From Eutrigla gurnardus (lineage: Eukaryota; Chordata; Actinopteri; Perciformes; Triglidae), in assembly GCA_963514095.1 (NCBI GenBank), contig OY741281.1, forward strand, positions 14,536,882 through 14,600,881: a DNA stretch of 64,000 nucleotides, given 5' to 3'. The notes under the pieces were generated by a model. It was not told the origin of the DNA. It made no database searches and saw nothing but the letters and a program-made list of their open reading frames with translations. Of this stretch, positions 48,014 to 60,015 are shown piece by piece. Numbering within the stretch: the first letter of the stretch is position 1; every line of letters starts with the position of its first letter. Both the position numbers and the translations under genes were made by a program.

Positions 48014-49773
48014 GAGTGTGTCCATTGATTGAATAATTAAAGCCTGATAATAGGCTACTCAGCAGCTGATGTTCCATTTGATGACCCGTCTGGGGATTTG
48101 TTCTGCGACAGAGCCGACATGTGGGCAGTGAGCCTGATAGGTGGATGTCTAATGTGACACTCAGACATCGGCGCTAAACACAGTGAGCTCTGCCAGTCTG
48201 TCTTCACGGCAGCAGAGGAGCGAGACACGGCTGTGATTAATAGGCTGACGGTGGAGCCCTGACCTCTGAAGGTCGCCAGGTTGTTTCCTGTTTGACTAAC
48301 CACACACACACACACACACACACACAAGGCACGCTTAGTCATAACCATTTACAAGAGCGCACACACAAGCAGTGTAACGCACCGCTGCATCTGCACCAAT
48401 TCCAGTGGGACAATGTCCTGTGTATTTACTGGCCACTGAAGAGCTATCTGCGAGTCTCAGGTTTACTGGAGGGATAAGACGCCTTAGCTTTCATTTGCAT
48501 GTCACGGCGTCATAACACTAAACCTGCCAAATAATATGCAAGCAAGTCAAGATCATATATCACCCACAAGCTTGTACTGTATTTTACTGCAAGTGGTTAA
48601 TTGGTGCACAAAGATGAGAAAGACGAAGGCCAGACTTTTTTTCAGTAAGTCGGAGTCTACCGGCGGAGCCATCTGGTCTGAGTCATCATATATAATGACC
48701 TCCTCCACCTTCACTGACCTTGGTGGCAGTCAAAGAGAACATGTCCTGCACCCCGCCCACCTTTTGATATGGAAGGTGATGCCCTCCCTTCCCACCTCCT
48801 TAATAAATCTGCCCCATTGATATGCATTGCTTTCCACCAGAGAGCAAGTCTTCTTCTCTCTGTGCTGGTAGGTGGAGCAGTGCAGGTCGTGACCCCCAAA
48901 GCCAGGAACAGAATTGGAAAGAAGCTTATGGAGAGGTTTATGTTTTACCACATCTACTGGATGCTCAGACAGTGTAATTTGGTTTTTGTCAAGGCTAGTA
49001 TTTTTTTTTTTTTTTTTGAATCTGGAGTGTCTGTAGTGGATTTGTTTCTTCATATCCCAACCTACCAACTTTTCTTCCTGACCAACTGCTAATAACCACA
49101 AAGTATGATTTGACTGAAACAGGAAAATATTGCTCACATGAGTTTCCCTGTGATCCACCAGCCTGGATATTTATGTTGGTTTAAATAATCATGACACACA
49201 CATGACAGTTGATTTGCAGGAAGCCTGGGGATCTTAGAAAAATCAAAAGGTCCATATCCGGCTTGGGGCCACTAGTTGAATAGGACTGATGTAAGGAATG
49301 CAGGATTGAGTTATCAGGCCTAAGGACACATGTACACGGATTGCAACGTAAATACAGCCCGAGGTGCTCCCCCAATACAATTGCCCTGAGGGACGGTACA
49401 CAAGTGTACTCCTCGCCTGCACACCAGTAGCAAAAGAGTGTGTGAGTTGCTGCCATATGCACACTGAGAGCGTGGCGTTTGTTTGGCTGCGTTGCATTGT
49501 TATTAAACTGCTTTTTTTGCATTTGTATTCCTCAGAAGTACATTGCAATTGAAACCTAATTTTGAATTTGTGTTATAAAGTAATCCACCTTGTCACCTCT
49601 GAATTATAAGGTTTTGTCTGCTCTTCTTGCCTCCTCCCTGCTTCTACATTAACTTCTACTTTTCTTCTACATTAACTTCTACTTTTCTGTCTGGACGGCT
49701 GTCTGCAGTCTGAATGTAGTCATCGTAGTGTGTCTGCTAATAAAAAGTTCCAAGCTCAACAGACTAAACCACA
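48014..49773. other. Non-coding stretch, no gene seen
   Basis: Contains a (CA)n tract (48301-48325), a T17 run (49001-49017) and a 23-base tandem duplication at 49642-49687. No coding or RNA gene was recognised. Confidence 0.5.
49642..49687. repeat. Tandem duplication of a 23-base unit
   Basis: Two identical adjacent copies of the unit beginning TTCTACATTAACTTCTAC and ending TTTTC, at 49642-49664 and 49665-49687. Confidence 0.95.
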
Positions 49774-49781
49774 CTGGAAGT

Positions 49782-50902
49782 TAGGGCTGGGCGATATGAC
49801 CTCAAATCAATATCACGATATATTGAGGAACTCACCTCGATAACGATAAATGAACGATAAGTTCACCCCCCCCCCCCCCCCCCCCCCCGCGCCTAAAAAA
49901 ATGCCACTTTAAATGACTGTAAAACTACACTGTAGTTAAGATTTATATTATTTATTTGGTAGTATAAAATAACAAAGTATTAAAAATACAGTCTCTATAA
50001 ACAAATTCAAAATATGGAGTTGTCAAGTAATCAGGTTCTCTATAACGGGAGAAACAAGTTGCATCCCTTGTAAACAAAATAAATTTCACATTTGCCACTG
50101 GAAAAGTAAACAATGACTTGTGCAAAGGTAATACATTTCACATTTTTCTGATCGACATCGTCCTCGCTGAACCCAAAATGTTGCCAAACGATCGATGACG
50201 CATTTCTTTTGGGAACGAGGTGCTCTTCCTCCTCGACCAGATTCAAGGTACGTGTCCACAGGGGTGATTTTAAACGCGTGTGGACGCGCCGCTTCCCAGT
50301 ATTGCACGCTTGCTGGGCTGCCACTAGAGGATGATTCACAGGCGCTCTCCTTCAAACAACAAATTTTTGCGAGCGTTCGCGAGCGTTCCCGAGGCGGCGA
50401 GTCGAGCCCGGCGCCTCTGATTAGCATAAAGTAGATTCGACTTCAACTTTAGGCAAATGAGGAGCGGCCAACTCGCGCGCCGTCTCTCGACATTCGCCGC
50501 GACGCTACCAGAATGCATTGCACAGCTTTTCACATAGACAATGAATGGGACGCGGGGAAACACCGCAGCCTGTGGACACGCACCATTCGCTGCCGCGGCA
50601 GCAGCCGCTTCATCGTTTAAACCGGCGGGCTCCATTTTCGTCTCACCCACACTTTCCCTTCTTGTTACAGACTGGATGGGGTGGAGTCACGTGACTGCAC
50701 ACGCTGTATACGTAGTACAGTACAGCCGAGCGTCTTAAAGGGACATGAACATACTGGTAGCCTACCTACACACACAGCCAAACAAGAAAAAAACTTTTTT
50801 TTTTTTTTTTTTTAAACCGAATATACCGACATGGGCAAAATGACGTCGGTTGTCGTCGTAAATTTCGGTATCGGTACATTTTCGGTGTATCGCCCACCCC
50901 TA
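49782..50902. mobile_element. Complete hAT-type non-autonomous transposon (MITE), 1121 bp
   Basis: The left end is TAGGGCTGGGCGATATGACC; the right end, read inward on the other strand, is TAGGGGTGGGCGATACACCG, with 14 of the first 15 positions identical. A perfect 8-bp duplication CTGGAAGT flanks it (49774-49781 and 50903-50910). This is the signature of a hAT insertion, and the GGGCTGGGCGATAT end is common in teleosts. No transposase frame is present. Near the left end is a C23 run (49866-49888) and near the right end a T19 run (50795-50813). A second element is nested at 50247-50584. The perfect duplication indicates a relatively recent insertion. Confidence 0.88.
50247..50584. mobile_element. 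Nested short inverted-repeat element inside the hAT MITE
   Basis: The ends are GGTACGTGTCCACAGG (50247-50262) and, inverted, GGTGCGTGTCCACAGG (50569-50584), with 15 of 16 positions identical. The body is GC-rich (GCGTGTGGACGCGCCGC, GAATGCATTGCACAGC), in contrast to the AT-rich host element. Flanks ATTCAA and ATTCGC share only four bases, so a target duplication is uncertain. The GTGTCCACAGG end and ACAATGAATGGGACGC motif are familiar from teleost repeats. It could instead be an internal subterminal repeat of the host element. Confidence 0.6.
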
Positions 50903-50910
50903 CTGGAAGT

Positions 50911-53900
50911 ACAGGAGCACTGTAGCGTTAGCATTCCAGCACTACAATGCTCAGCAACTAGCTAGCTAGAAACAAAAGAAAATGCTGCCATACTTACAGT
51001 GACTATGAGCTACTATGAATACTGACTTTAGCTAGGAAATGATAGCATTGTGCTACGTCGAGTCAATCAAATAGCAACCTGGCTGTTTAGCATGCTAGCT
51101 AATGGTAAATTAGGCAGGAATTAGCTTCACACGTGGAGCCTTAGAGTCACGTTAGAGAATAACTGATTCTCTGACGATTATAATGCATAACATGCAGTAT
51201 GGAGACACATAGATAGATGGTAGTCAACGTAAACAAGATGTGATTAAAATTTTAACAACCGCACTGTCACAGGAAGCTCCAAGGTATGATAGTGGGAACC
51301 GTTGACTGTTACGTTACTCATGGACAACTTGTGAGTTCCCAGAAGACCTGACTTCTCCAGCAACACACCCCTGCTGAGTGAACTAAATATGTACACCGCT
51401 GACAGGCCCAGAATCTCTCAAATTGCCCAGTGTTTCTTTTTGTCCCAAGATGGCCGAGTCCGTTCTGTACTGAGCTGCAGCTGCAGGTAGTAATTACTGA
51501 TTAGGCTGTGGAAAGTGGGGACAAATGCACTGTATAATCAGAGAGCCCGTCGACAGTGGGAGCCCTTCACAATGGCTTGTAATTAACAAGATAATTGGTG
51601 AGAGATGGCAAAGATTTTGCGAGTTCTTCCTTATTTGCATGTCATTTTGTGACAGAGTTCTTTATGACTTCCTTTTTTCATCTGTGAAGGTTGAGTCGCT
51701 AATGATACTGTGTCCTACGGTGCGACTTGCTTGTGTTGTGGATTCAAACTGAGTGTATGTGGCCAAAGTAAGAACGGAAGCAGCGTGTGGCGCGCACCTG
51801 TGCATTCACAAGATCCGACATATAGTATCGTGGTGCAATCTGCAGCCGTTTTCTATATAAGTGCTATTTCCTATGCAGCTCATCACATTTGTATGCGGCC
51901 CGCGAGTGAGCAACTAGCCTTTTTCAATGCGCAAGATACGAAATTGGTAGCATTTCTACTGTCTCTCAATGGCTGTCAACATCTGAGTTGGTGGCTGGTA
52001 GTGAGCGGTGCTATCAGCGCTAACAGTTCAAATTACGTCAACGTGGTGGCATAGCTAACAGTGTTTACACAAGGGTGGGTGCTAAGTTTCTGCGATGACA
52101 CTGTTGGTCGGGATGTCATTGTCAGTGTAGAGCAGTAGCTGGGCTAGACAGCAGGGGGCGCTCACATCTACGAACATGCACTCACTGCTGGCCCATCTTT
52201 GTAAACAAAGTAAGGAGAAGCTCAGTTAACAACACACACAGAGGGAGAGCGACTCCGTTCTCTGCTCAGGAAGACGTTCCTCCACTATATCTTTTCACAG
52301 CAAATAGTTGTTTGCTGCTGTAATAATGCTCTAAATGTGGTATATCGCTCCTTTTTAAAGCATTACTTTATCCTGTCAGAACGCCCTAGAAGGCTGTTTC
52401 TACATCAGAGTTCCTTCTTTTCTCCCCCGAGGACATCTCTCCGTATGTATTCATTAGTGTTATTCTTACAATAACTCCAGTAATGAGTGCTCAGGCGGCT
52501 TCCTTTCGAATACCATTCAGTACATCACACACTCAGATAGGAAGATGTTTATCACTCCTTTTCCAATTATATTTCTCCAGATTAAGGTGTCGCCTTGGCA
52601 CTTGTTTCCTTGACAACGCCATCGTTATTTCACCCTTCTTCCAAGTACCCTTAATCTGAACGGATATGAAAACTCTTCATGTGTATTTTTCCCCCAGTTA
52701 GCCCACTAGTGCCGTCCGTCCAACCTCTTCAGCCCATACGATGGGGTTGTTTTGAGCTATTTAAATGTGAAGTGTGGGTGATGCTTGACTTTCCTCTCGC
52801 TGTCTTTTCCCCTCTTTCTGATTTCTCTCCTCCCATCCATTGTGAGTTTGAAGGGGCTCCCTGGTGGATTTCATATGAGACACTGACTCTACCTATGTGG
52901 GATTAAAAAGAGCATAGACATCATGAACAAACACGGTGTATATTCGATTTTTGGATTGTATCGAAACAGAAGGGAGAGAAAAAAGAATCTACCTTGATAA
53001 ATTGATGAAGCATGACGGGTTTTAATAATGTATAAGGTTTTCAAAATTGAATTGAGAAAATGTGTGCCGCTGGAATAAAAAAAAAGAAAGAAAGAAAAGA
53101 AAACAGCGACATAGAACAAAGTATGTATTTGACAGGTGACATGATTCTTTTTTGTGTAACTGATTTGCTTTGCCATTTCTTTCCCCCTTTTTCATCTTTT
53201 GCGGAGCATGGGAGGCAGCTAGTGTGATAGATGAACCTGGTGGAGTTCATTTTTCCCCCCTCCACACTGCTGGGTAGCCTCCAGTGCAACGAACACTGGT
53301 GCTTTCATGTGCAGGTTACAGCAAAATAGTCATGTTCTCGCACTTTATGTAGATTTCTCCGTTTTCTTTCAATTTCTTTCCTTTTTATTAATCCATGTAC
53401 TTATTGCCAACTATGTCAAAAAATAATAATCGCTGCCCTTTTTGTCTTCTTTTTTTTCATGCATCCTTGATCTCAATCAGGTAAGAACTCTCTTCCAATC
53501 AGTTTGTTTCCACACAGCATGGTTGTTTCTCTGTGTGTGTGCATACTGGACACATTTCATTTCGTGTGTTTGATCATGTCTCACACTTGAGCCAGACACT
53601 GACCTCTCACTAACAGGCCAAGGGAACTGTGTGCACAATCTCCCAGACATAAACCTCCCTGCAGTCTGAATGGACGGGTCAGCAGCGTGCCGCACATACA
53701 TCATGTGCATGGTGATGTGTTTGTCACCTGCTGAGAGTCGTGTATATCCATAAAGAGCACATTGTGTGGGGGATGCGTCACCATCTGCAAGAAGTGTATA
53801 ATGCATAGTTGGCTCGTGCTCCTCTGACTCTAGCATTATCCTCAAGGTTGGTCTCATTTGATGTTGAGTCATCCTCTCATCCTCCGGTGCTTGTTATTAC

Positions 53901-56900
53901 ACGCCTCTCCTCCCGACTGGGTTTCCTAAGGAAAACTTTGTGTCTACTGTAGCAGCCACAGCTGCAGTGCACACCCGCAGCTTTGAACGGATCGAGCACT
54001 TTGACAATTAAGACTGAAATAGCACAATGGCAATTGTTCACGTCCATTGTAATTCTGTTTTGTCAAACCGCACGCCTGTAGGTGATAGCCTTGCTGTCTT
54101 TGATTTCTCCCTTTCAGTCATTTTTTTCTCCTTCTTCCCTTCCCTCTCTTCCTTTCGTCTGCTTTTTTTCCTCTAGAATACTCATTCAATTTTTACTGCT
54201 GTATGAGACTGTGAACAGCTTGCGGGGCGGGAGCGCAGTAATTACCACGGTTATGTCAGGCGGAGCTGAGGAACGTAGCCTGGGGAGGAGAAAGGCCACT
54301 GTGCGGTGATGGCCCCCCGAAATTAATGGAGAATTGGAAATGAATCAATAGCTAATGAAAATGTGTGTTCACTCTATTACTGCTTTTATGATGGCTGTAG
54401 CCTGGGGCGGGGCGCTTTGTCACCCCACTACACAGAGAGTGGTGGCGCCCATCTATGTCTCTCTCCCTCTCATCATATTCATCTCTCTTTCTCTCTGTGA
54501 TTTTTACTATTTCACAGAACCTCTTCCTGCCTCCACCTGCCTGCGGGCTCGCTGCTTCTCTTTGGTCGCAAATTGATTGAGCTATGAAAAAGGCTTCATA
54601 TTGTATTAAGAGAAAACAAATGGGTGTTTGGTCAACGTTAAATGTTAAAGATGTCTGGTGTGTAATGAGAAAAGCAATCTCTGCAGAATTATTTCTGTGC
54701 AGTAAAGGGAAGCGACTGTGTGTGTCGTGTCTAGAAGGTAACCCACATCTTGGAACCCTGACGATCACCCTCAATTAGCTACTCGAGATGTGAGACTGGA
54801 GTTAGTGTTGAGAAACCGCATATATGACTGGATGATTTCACAAGTAGCCAGTTTACAAGCTAATTTTAAAGCAATAAAAACCTAAATCATCGTCAGACGA
54901 TAGAAATGGGGCTCCCACAATGCATTTCAGCCAATGCATTTCAGCCCCTTTTGCTCTCCAAATCCAGATAGAAAGTACTAGAATCATTCAGAATGGTTGG
55001 CATTCCATAGTTTGGCCAGCAGAGTACGCTGTTACTTAGAATAGCCATTCAGAATTGTATAATAAAATAATATTATACAATGCAAAGGACCAGTATCGTA
55101 GCAAAATGTAGTTACATACCATTACAATAAGATGTGAAATACATCCACGGCAAGTTTAAACTAAGAAGAAATAAGAAGAAAACTAAGCAGGAAAATCCGA
55201 TAAAAGCTTCCTAGCTTCCAAACATCGGGTCCAAACTGCCAACTTTACACTGAACGCTGACATAGTAGCATTCAAGACCAGCTGCCACACAGTGGATATC
55301 TCTGCCCTGTTTCCAACCCAAAAAATAATTAGCTAATGATATGTTTAGTTTAGTATTCATTCCCAGAGGGGAAACTGGTTCAAGCCACCCATATGCTGCT
55401 TGGCTTCAGAAGTAATGCTACATTAGAGCATCTCATGTTGAAGCAGACACACACTGTTTAATCCATTCCTTACACGTCTGCTCTCTAAAAAAAATCCAAA
55501 AGCTTGACAGGCTTACCGTGCCTAGTTACGGTTGCTAGGCTATGATTGGACAATGGCTGCTGGGGGAAGGGTTTAGCAAAAGGTCAATTACCAAAGTGAC
55601 TTTCAGTCACAGGGTTTTAAACTCATCATGATGAATTCACGATATAAACGAAAGTGTCCTCTTTCAACACTCCAACCTCTTTTAAGAGAACAAAAAGAAG
55701 CACGACTTCTCTGACTTCATTGGACAGTGACACTGTCGAAGAAAGAAAAAGAGATTTGTGAACAGGGGAGGGAACCTTTAATGTCACTTATCCAGGTTGT
55801 ACAGGAGCACAGAGCTCAGTGCACATTAGTTGACTGCTCCCCCAGGATTCACAGATCATTTCTCTTCCCTGACTTGGTACATGCAGCAGTGCCCTGGGGT
55901 GCCTGGCGGCGTGTGACATTGCCCCTGTGTGTGTGTTCGTGTTCGTGTGTGTGTGTGTGTGTGTTGTAAAGGCTCCAGAACATCAACCCATCAGCACCTC
56001 CTGCAGACTGCCCCCCCAGCCTCACTTTGTTAACATGCTGTATGATACGGTGGTTAAAGGTTGTCATGGACACCAGCACATGTATCACTACTACTCTGCC
56101 TTGAAACTTCATTTAATCGTATTACTCTACAGTAGTGTAGATTGTAAGCCAATGTAACATGCCATAGACTCATTTTTTATTGTTATTGTTCTGTCAGACA
56201 ATGCATTGTGTTTCATTGTTCTGGAGAGGTGTGAGTTCTTTGAATCACAGGTAATTCATCACTTTGAAAGTCAGCTTGCTTACAAAACACTGGTATTAAT
56301 TAAAATCCATTTTAAAATAGTCAATCTATTGACAAAATTGACGGTAATTAATCTTGGTTTTCAAAGCAGTTCCATTTAGCTCACTATTGCTGCTGTCTGC
56401 TAAAAATGTCATTCTTTGAAATAGTCAATCTAGCAGTCAAATCCCCTCCCACCTCCACACTGTTTTCTAACAAGATGTTCTGTCATTGGAAACGGCAGCG
56501 GCATTACACTGGTGTGGAGTGTTGGAATTATGTCAACACTCATTGCGTTTTCAAAAATAAATGCGTCACAATGTTGTTGAAAATTAGGTTGTTATTATGA
56601 TTTTATATCTCCAGCTGGCATTTATGAACATGTGGTCTTGAATGTCATCTTGCACACTGGCGTTGTAGTTGCAACACGTCTGTTTATAGCAGTGAAATGT
56701 GAGGAAATAATTTATAGTCAGTTGAATCTACTCTGTTCCCCACTTTAACGAAAACAAAAGTTCAGACATTTGTAAAACATATTTACATGACCAAACATTA
56801 GCCTTGGGTGAGTTACTCTTCCTTTAATCTCAAAAAAATAGCTGCTCTAGTTGTTCTACTCTTGCCCTGATTTATGGAATATAGTGATTAATGAAAGTCT

Positions 56901-57180
56901 TTATACTTGATCTTTAAAAATTGCCTATTTCCTGTTGGTGTTTTGTGAATGCAAAAAACAATGTGATACACAGGAAATTGTTCATTTGTTATTTCCAGTT
57001 TATCTATAATACTAATGTGCTTAAAAAGAGTGCATCCTACATAAGACTGGTCAAAACTGGCGAATGGCCCCAGACCCAGAGGGGCCACAGACCCTGAAGA
57101 GTTTAGGGTTTGGTAGTTTAATTTTAAACAAAATGTTTTGAAATTAGCAGCACTAATTTTAATGCTCAATATCTAGTTAT
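50911..57180. other. Non-coding stretch, no gene seen
   Basis: No gene was recognised. Included are a 14-base tandem duplication (CAATGCATTTCAGC, 54918-54945), a GT tract near 55945-55964, and a segment at about 55500-55615 (GTGCCTAGTTACGGTTGCTA, GGGTTTAGCAAAAGGTCAAT) that resembles a teleost interspersed repeat. The part from about 52070 to 52380 may be another old repeat, on weak similarity. Confidence 0.45.
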
Positions 57181-57206
57181 AAGAACTTATTATGACTATG
57201 ATGCAT

Positions 57207-57735
57207 TTATACATTTGGTTTTATTTGTAGTTTAAACAAATTCGGCATTATTCCAGTGCAGAATGGGAACTTGGAGGTGGCAGGGTATACACACATTCCA
57301 CAGAGGGCAGAAAGCATGAAACGTTTTTTGTGGTGTAAGGCTTTGGTCCTGATGAACCACGGGAGTAATTTAAGGAGTTTGTGTCCAGGGTGGGAGGAAT
57401 CGGCTGCAATCTTTCCTGCCTGCCTCAGGATCATGGAGATGTACAGGTCCTGGAGGAATGGCACATTGCAGCCAATCAACCTCTCTGCAAAGCGAATGAT
57501 GTGCTGCAGTGCGCCCTTGTCCTTGGGTGTGGCAGCAGCATGCCAGATGGTGATGGAAGAGGTGAGGATGCATACGATGATGGCTGTGTAGAAGTGCACC
57601 ATCATTGTCTTTGGCAGGTTGAACTTCCTTGGTTGGCGCAGGGCGTTCATCCTCTGTTGCGCTTTTTGGATGAGGGAGCTGATGTTCAGCTTCCACTTGA
57701 GGTCCTATGTGATGGAGAACCCAGGAAGCTGACTG
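57207..57735 (-). mobile_element. Degraded Rex1/L2-like LINE, C-terminal part of reverse-transcriptase ORF
   Basis: On the minus strand the frame reads DLKWKLNISSLIQKAQQR, then LRQPRKFNLPKTMM, then FYTAIIVCILTSSITIW, then LQHIIRFAERLIGCNVPFLQ, ending near HPGHKLLKLLPW. This is the region C-terminal to the polymerase active site in many fish LINE proteins. A stop codon precedes DLKW, and no catalytic motif remains, so this is a 5'-truncated pseudogene. It ends in an AT-rich tail near 57190-57240. Sequence with CAAGATGGTGCCGTGGATGG on the minus strand near 57975 may be another LINE 5' fragment. The clade is my best guess, since the motif is shared by Rex1 and related groups. Confidence 0.75.
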
Positions 57736-57799
57736 TTGACTGGCGAATCACGCATGGTGATGGTGGGGTGGGTGGTGTTGCAGTCTGGCACCTTTGATC

Positions 57800-59004
57800 A
57801 GAGTGCCCAATAATTCAATGGATCTTGTAAGATAGTAGGAAATACATCTGTTGAAGTTGTTTCCCAGATTCATGAGTTCATCTCTGATGAAAGAGCACTG
57901 GGTGACACTGAAAGAAACTGGAATTTGTGCTAAAAACGATGCTCACCAATGCACTGAGGCAGCCATCCACGGCACCATCTTGACCGATGGAGTTAAGGCA
58001 CTTTAGGGGTCAAGAGTCCTTCAACTGATGAAATTAACAATTCACAGAGAGAGAGGAGGAGAGGGGGAGACAAGGGGGTGAGCTACCTTATCATGACACA
58101 GAAACGCACATCATCCTTGGAGGCAGATTAGTGAGCGGACCAGCGAGCCTGTGAATACCCTTCACTGCCTGAGCAGGTGGCCTCCCATACCAAGTACAGC
58201 GCATTAATCCAGTCTGTTAACAAATAAGCAGCCAGGCTAATAGAGCACTGCCAGAGGCTTATGTTTCCACCATTACGGGGGGACTTGTTTAATTTGTCTC
58301 TGATCGGACAGAGGGGACGGGTGGAGGGGGGATAGAAAGTGGGATCAAATGATGTAGGACAACGGGGATTGAGGGGAGAAAGAGAAATGGGAAAAAGAAG
58401 GTCCGAAGGTGAGCTAAAAGGACAAAAACCCTGAAAAGATGCCCAGCTTGGTGTGCAATAGCAGGACTTAAATAGCATTTTTTTTTTTTTTGTCTCCAAC
58501 AGTATCACAGTCAGCCGGCTGTTCCCTGTAAACGTTTGCCTGGCTTGTTGTCAATCAAATATGGTGTTAAGTGAACTGCACATAATGTGTTTGGAAAGAG
58601 TCCAAGAGACATGTGCTCCAAATATTGCAAATGGTCCCATGGTGTTTGTATTTTGGAAGAAAGATGATCATTATAGATCGTAGTCTGTGTATAAGAAGTA
58701 GGCGTAGTCACCGTAATGTCAAGGTTTAGTTTTTGAACTACCGTTTTGCAACCAAACCTGACATGAGAGGGTGGAGCTGAGTACAACTGAAGGCTGTCAT
58801 TTTCCCTGCTTTTTTCAAGCGTGCTGTAATCTAGATTAATCTGTAATGAATTACAATCTGATTTTCAGTTACAACACCTGGCAGATAGTATACAAACAAC
58901 TGAATATCTTTCAGACCACATACTATATGTTACACAGAAACAACTCCCATATGAGTAATCAATGGCCTTAACATCAGCAGTGACTCATAGAGAACTTTGA
59001 TTGT
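57800..59004. other. Non-coding stretch with one old repeat
   Basis: Purine-rich at 58050-58075 and 58310-58400. At about 58691-58760, ATAAGAAGTAGGCGTAGTCA followed by CCGTAATGTCA and GAACTACCGTTTTGCAACC resembles a common teleost interspersed repeat (typical wording GTAGTCACCGTGACGTCA). No gene was recognised. Confidence 0.45.
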
Positions 59005-60015
59005 AGCGTTGCTTGATCTCACTAATCTAATCATGCTAACTTTGACACTGTTGATCATGACATTTTAATTCAACGGTGCCACGTTTCAATCGGTTTGGCA
59101 GGACCTGTTCTTAACCAGTTTTCAGACACCTCTCTGTTACCTTCTGTAGTTTTAAACCTGCAGAAAAGAAACATTTTCTCTGGGGTTACACAAGGGTCAG
59201 TCCTTGGGCCACTGCTCTTCAATTTGTACATGCTGCCGCTTGATATTATAAAGAAACACAACATATCATACCAATCATCTGCTGATGACACACAGTTGTA
59301 CATTTCTCTTTCCTTTTCAATTCTGTTAACAAGTTAGTAAACTGTAATGATGTAATTCATTGCTGGATGTCCAAAAATGTTTTACAGCTAAATACAGACA
59401 AGACTGAGATACTCATAGTCCTAAAAACCAGAGACAGGACATGTATTCACAGTTGTATCTGTCTCTGAAATCAGTGGGCAAGTCAGAAACCTTGGTATTT
59501 CTTCATATACTGATCTCAATTTTTAATATCACATTAATAAAAGAGCGTTTTCAATTTGAAATAAAAAGCCCAAATTGACTCTCAGGAAGTAGTCCGTGCA
59601 TTTTTCTCAAGCAGGTTAGACTACTGCATTTAAAATGCAGCTGCCTGAGTCCTTACAAGTATATGTAACACATTACTCCTATTCTAAAATCACTTCATTG
59701 GCTTCGGGTTCAATACAGAATCACCTTCAAAACCCTGCTAATATTCTATAAAGCACTTAATGGTTTGGATCCTCGGTTCATTTGCTCTCTGATTATAACC
59801 CGATCAGTCCTCTCAGGTCATCAGGCAGAGATCTTCTATCTGTACCCAAAATTAGAACCAGGTCCATCAAGGGTGCCTTCAGTTGCTATGGTTCTGCTCT
59901 TGAGGTTGGTTTGTATCCTTGTGTATTATGCCATTTTTATTACTACTATTTTATTGTAAAGCCCATTGAATTTTCGTCTCATGAAATGTGCTATAGAAAT
60001 AAAATTGCCATTATC
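59005..60015 (+). mobile_element. Degraded L2-type LINE with reverse-transcriptase remnants
   Basis: Plus-strand segments read FDTVDHDILIQRC, then GVTQGSVLGPLLFNLYMLPL, then QSSADDTQLYI, then CWMSKNVLQLNTDKTEIL, then HWLRVQYRITFKTLLIFYKA and LNGLDPRFICSL. These are successive parts of a LINE reverse transcriptase. The catalytic YADD motif reads SADD, the frame is broken by stops and shifts, and the part between FDTVDHD and GVTQGS is shortened, so the copy is inactive. The 3' end TGCTATAGAAATAAAATTGC is typical of fish L2 tails. It faces the opposite way to the LINE at 57.2-57.7 kb. Confidence 0.85.

Noticed and set aside
50336..50650. Minus-strand frame with an alanine run, and nearby GC-rich frames
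   Set aside because: They lie inside the hAT MITE and its nested element, and the GC-rich composition explains the open frame; no transposase motif is present.
57256..57797. Plus-strand open frames opposite the LINE
   Set aside because: The minus strand encodes recognisable LINE protein segments here, so the plus-strand frames are antisense shadows.
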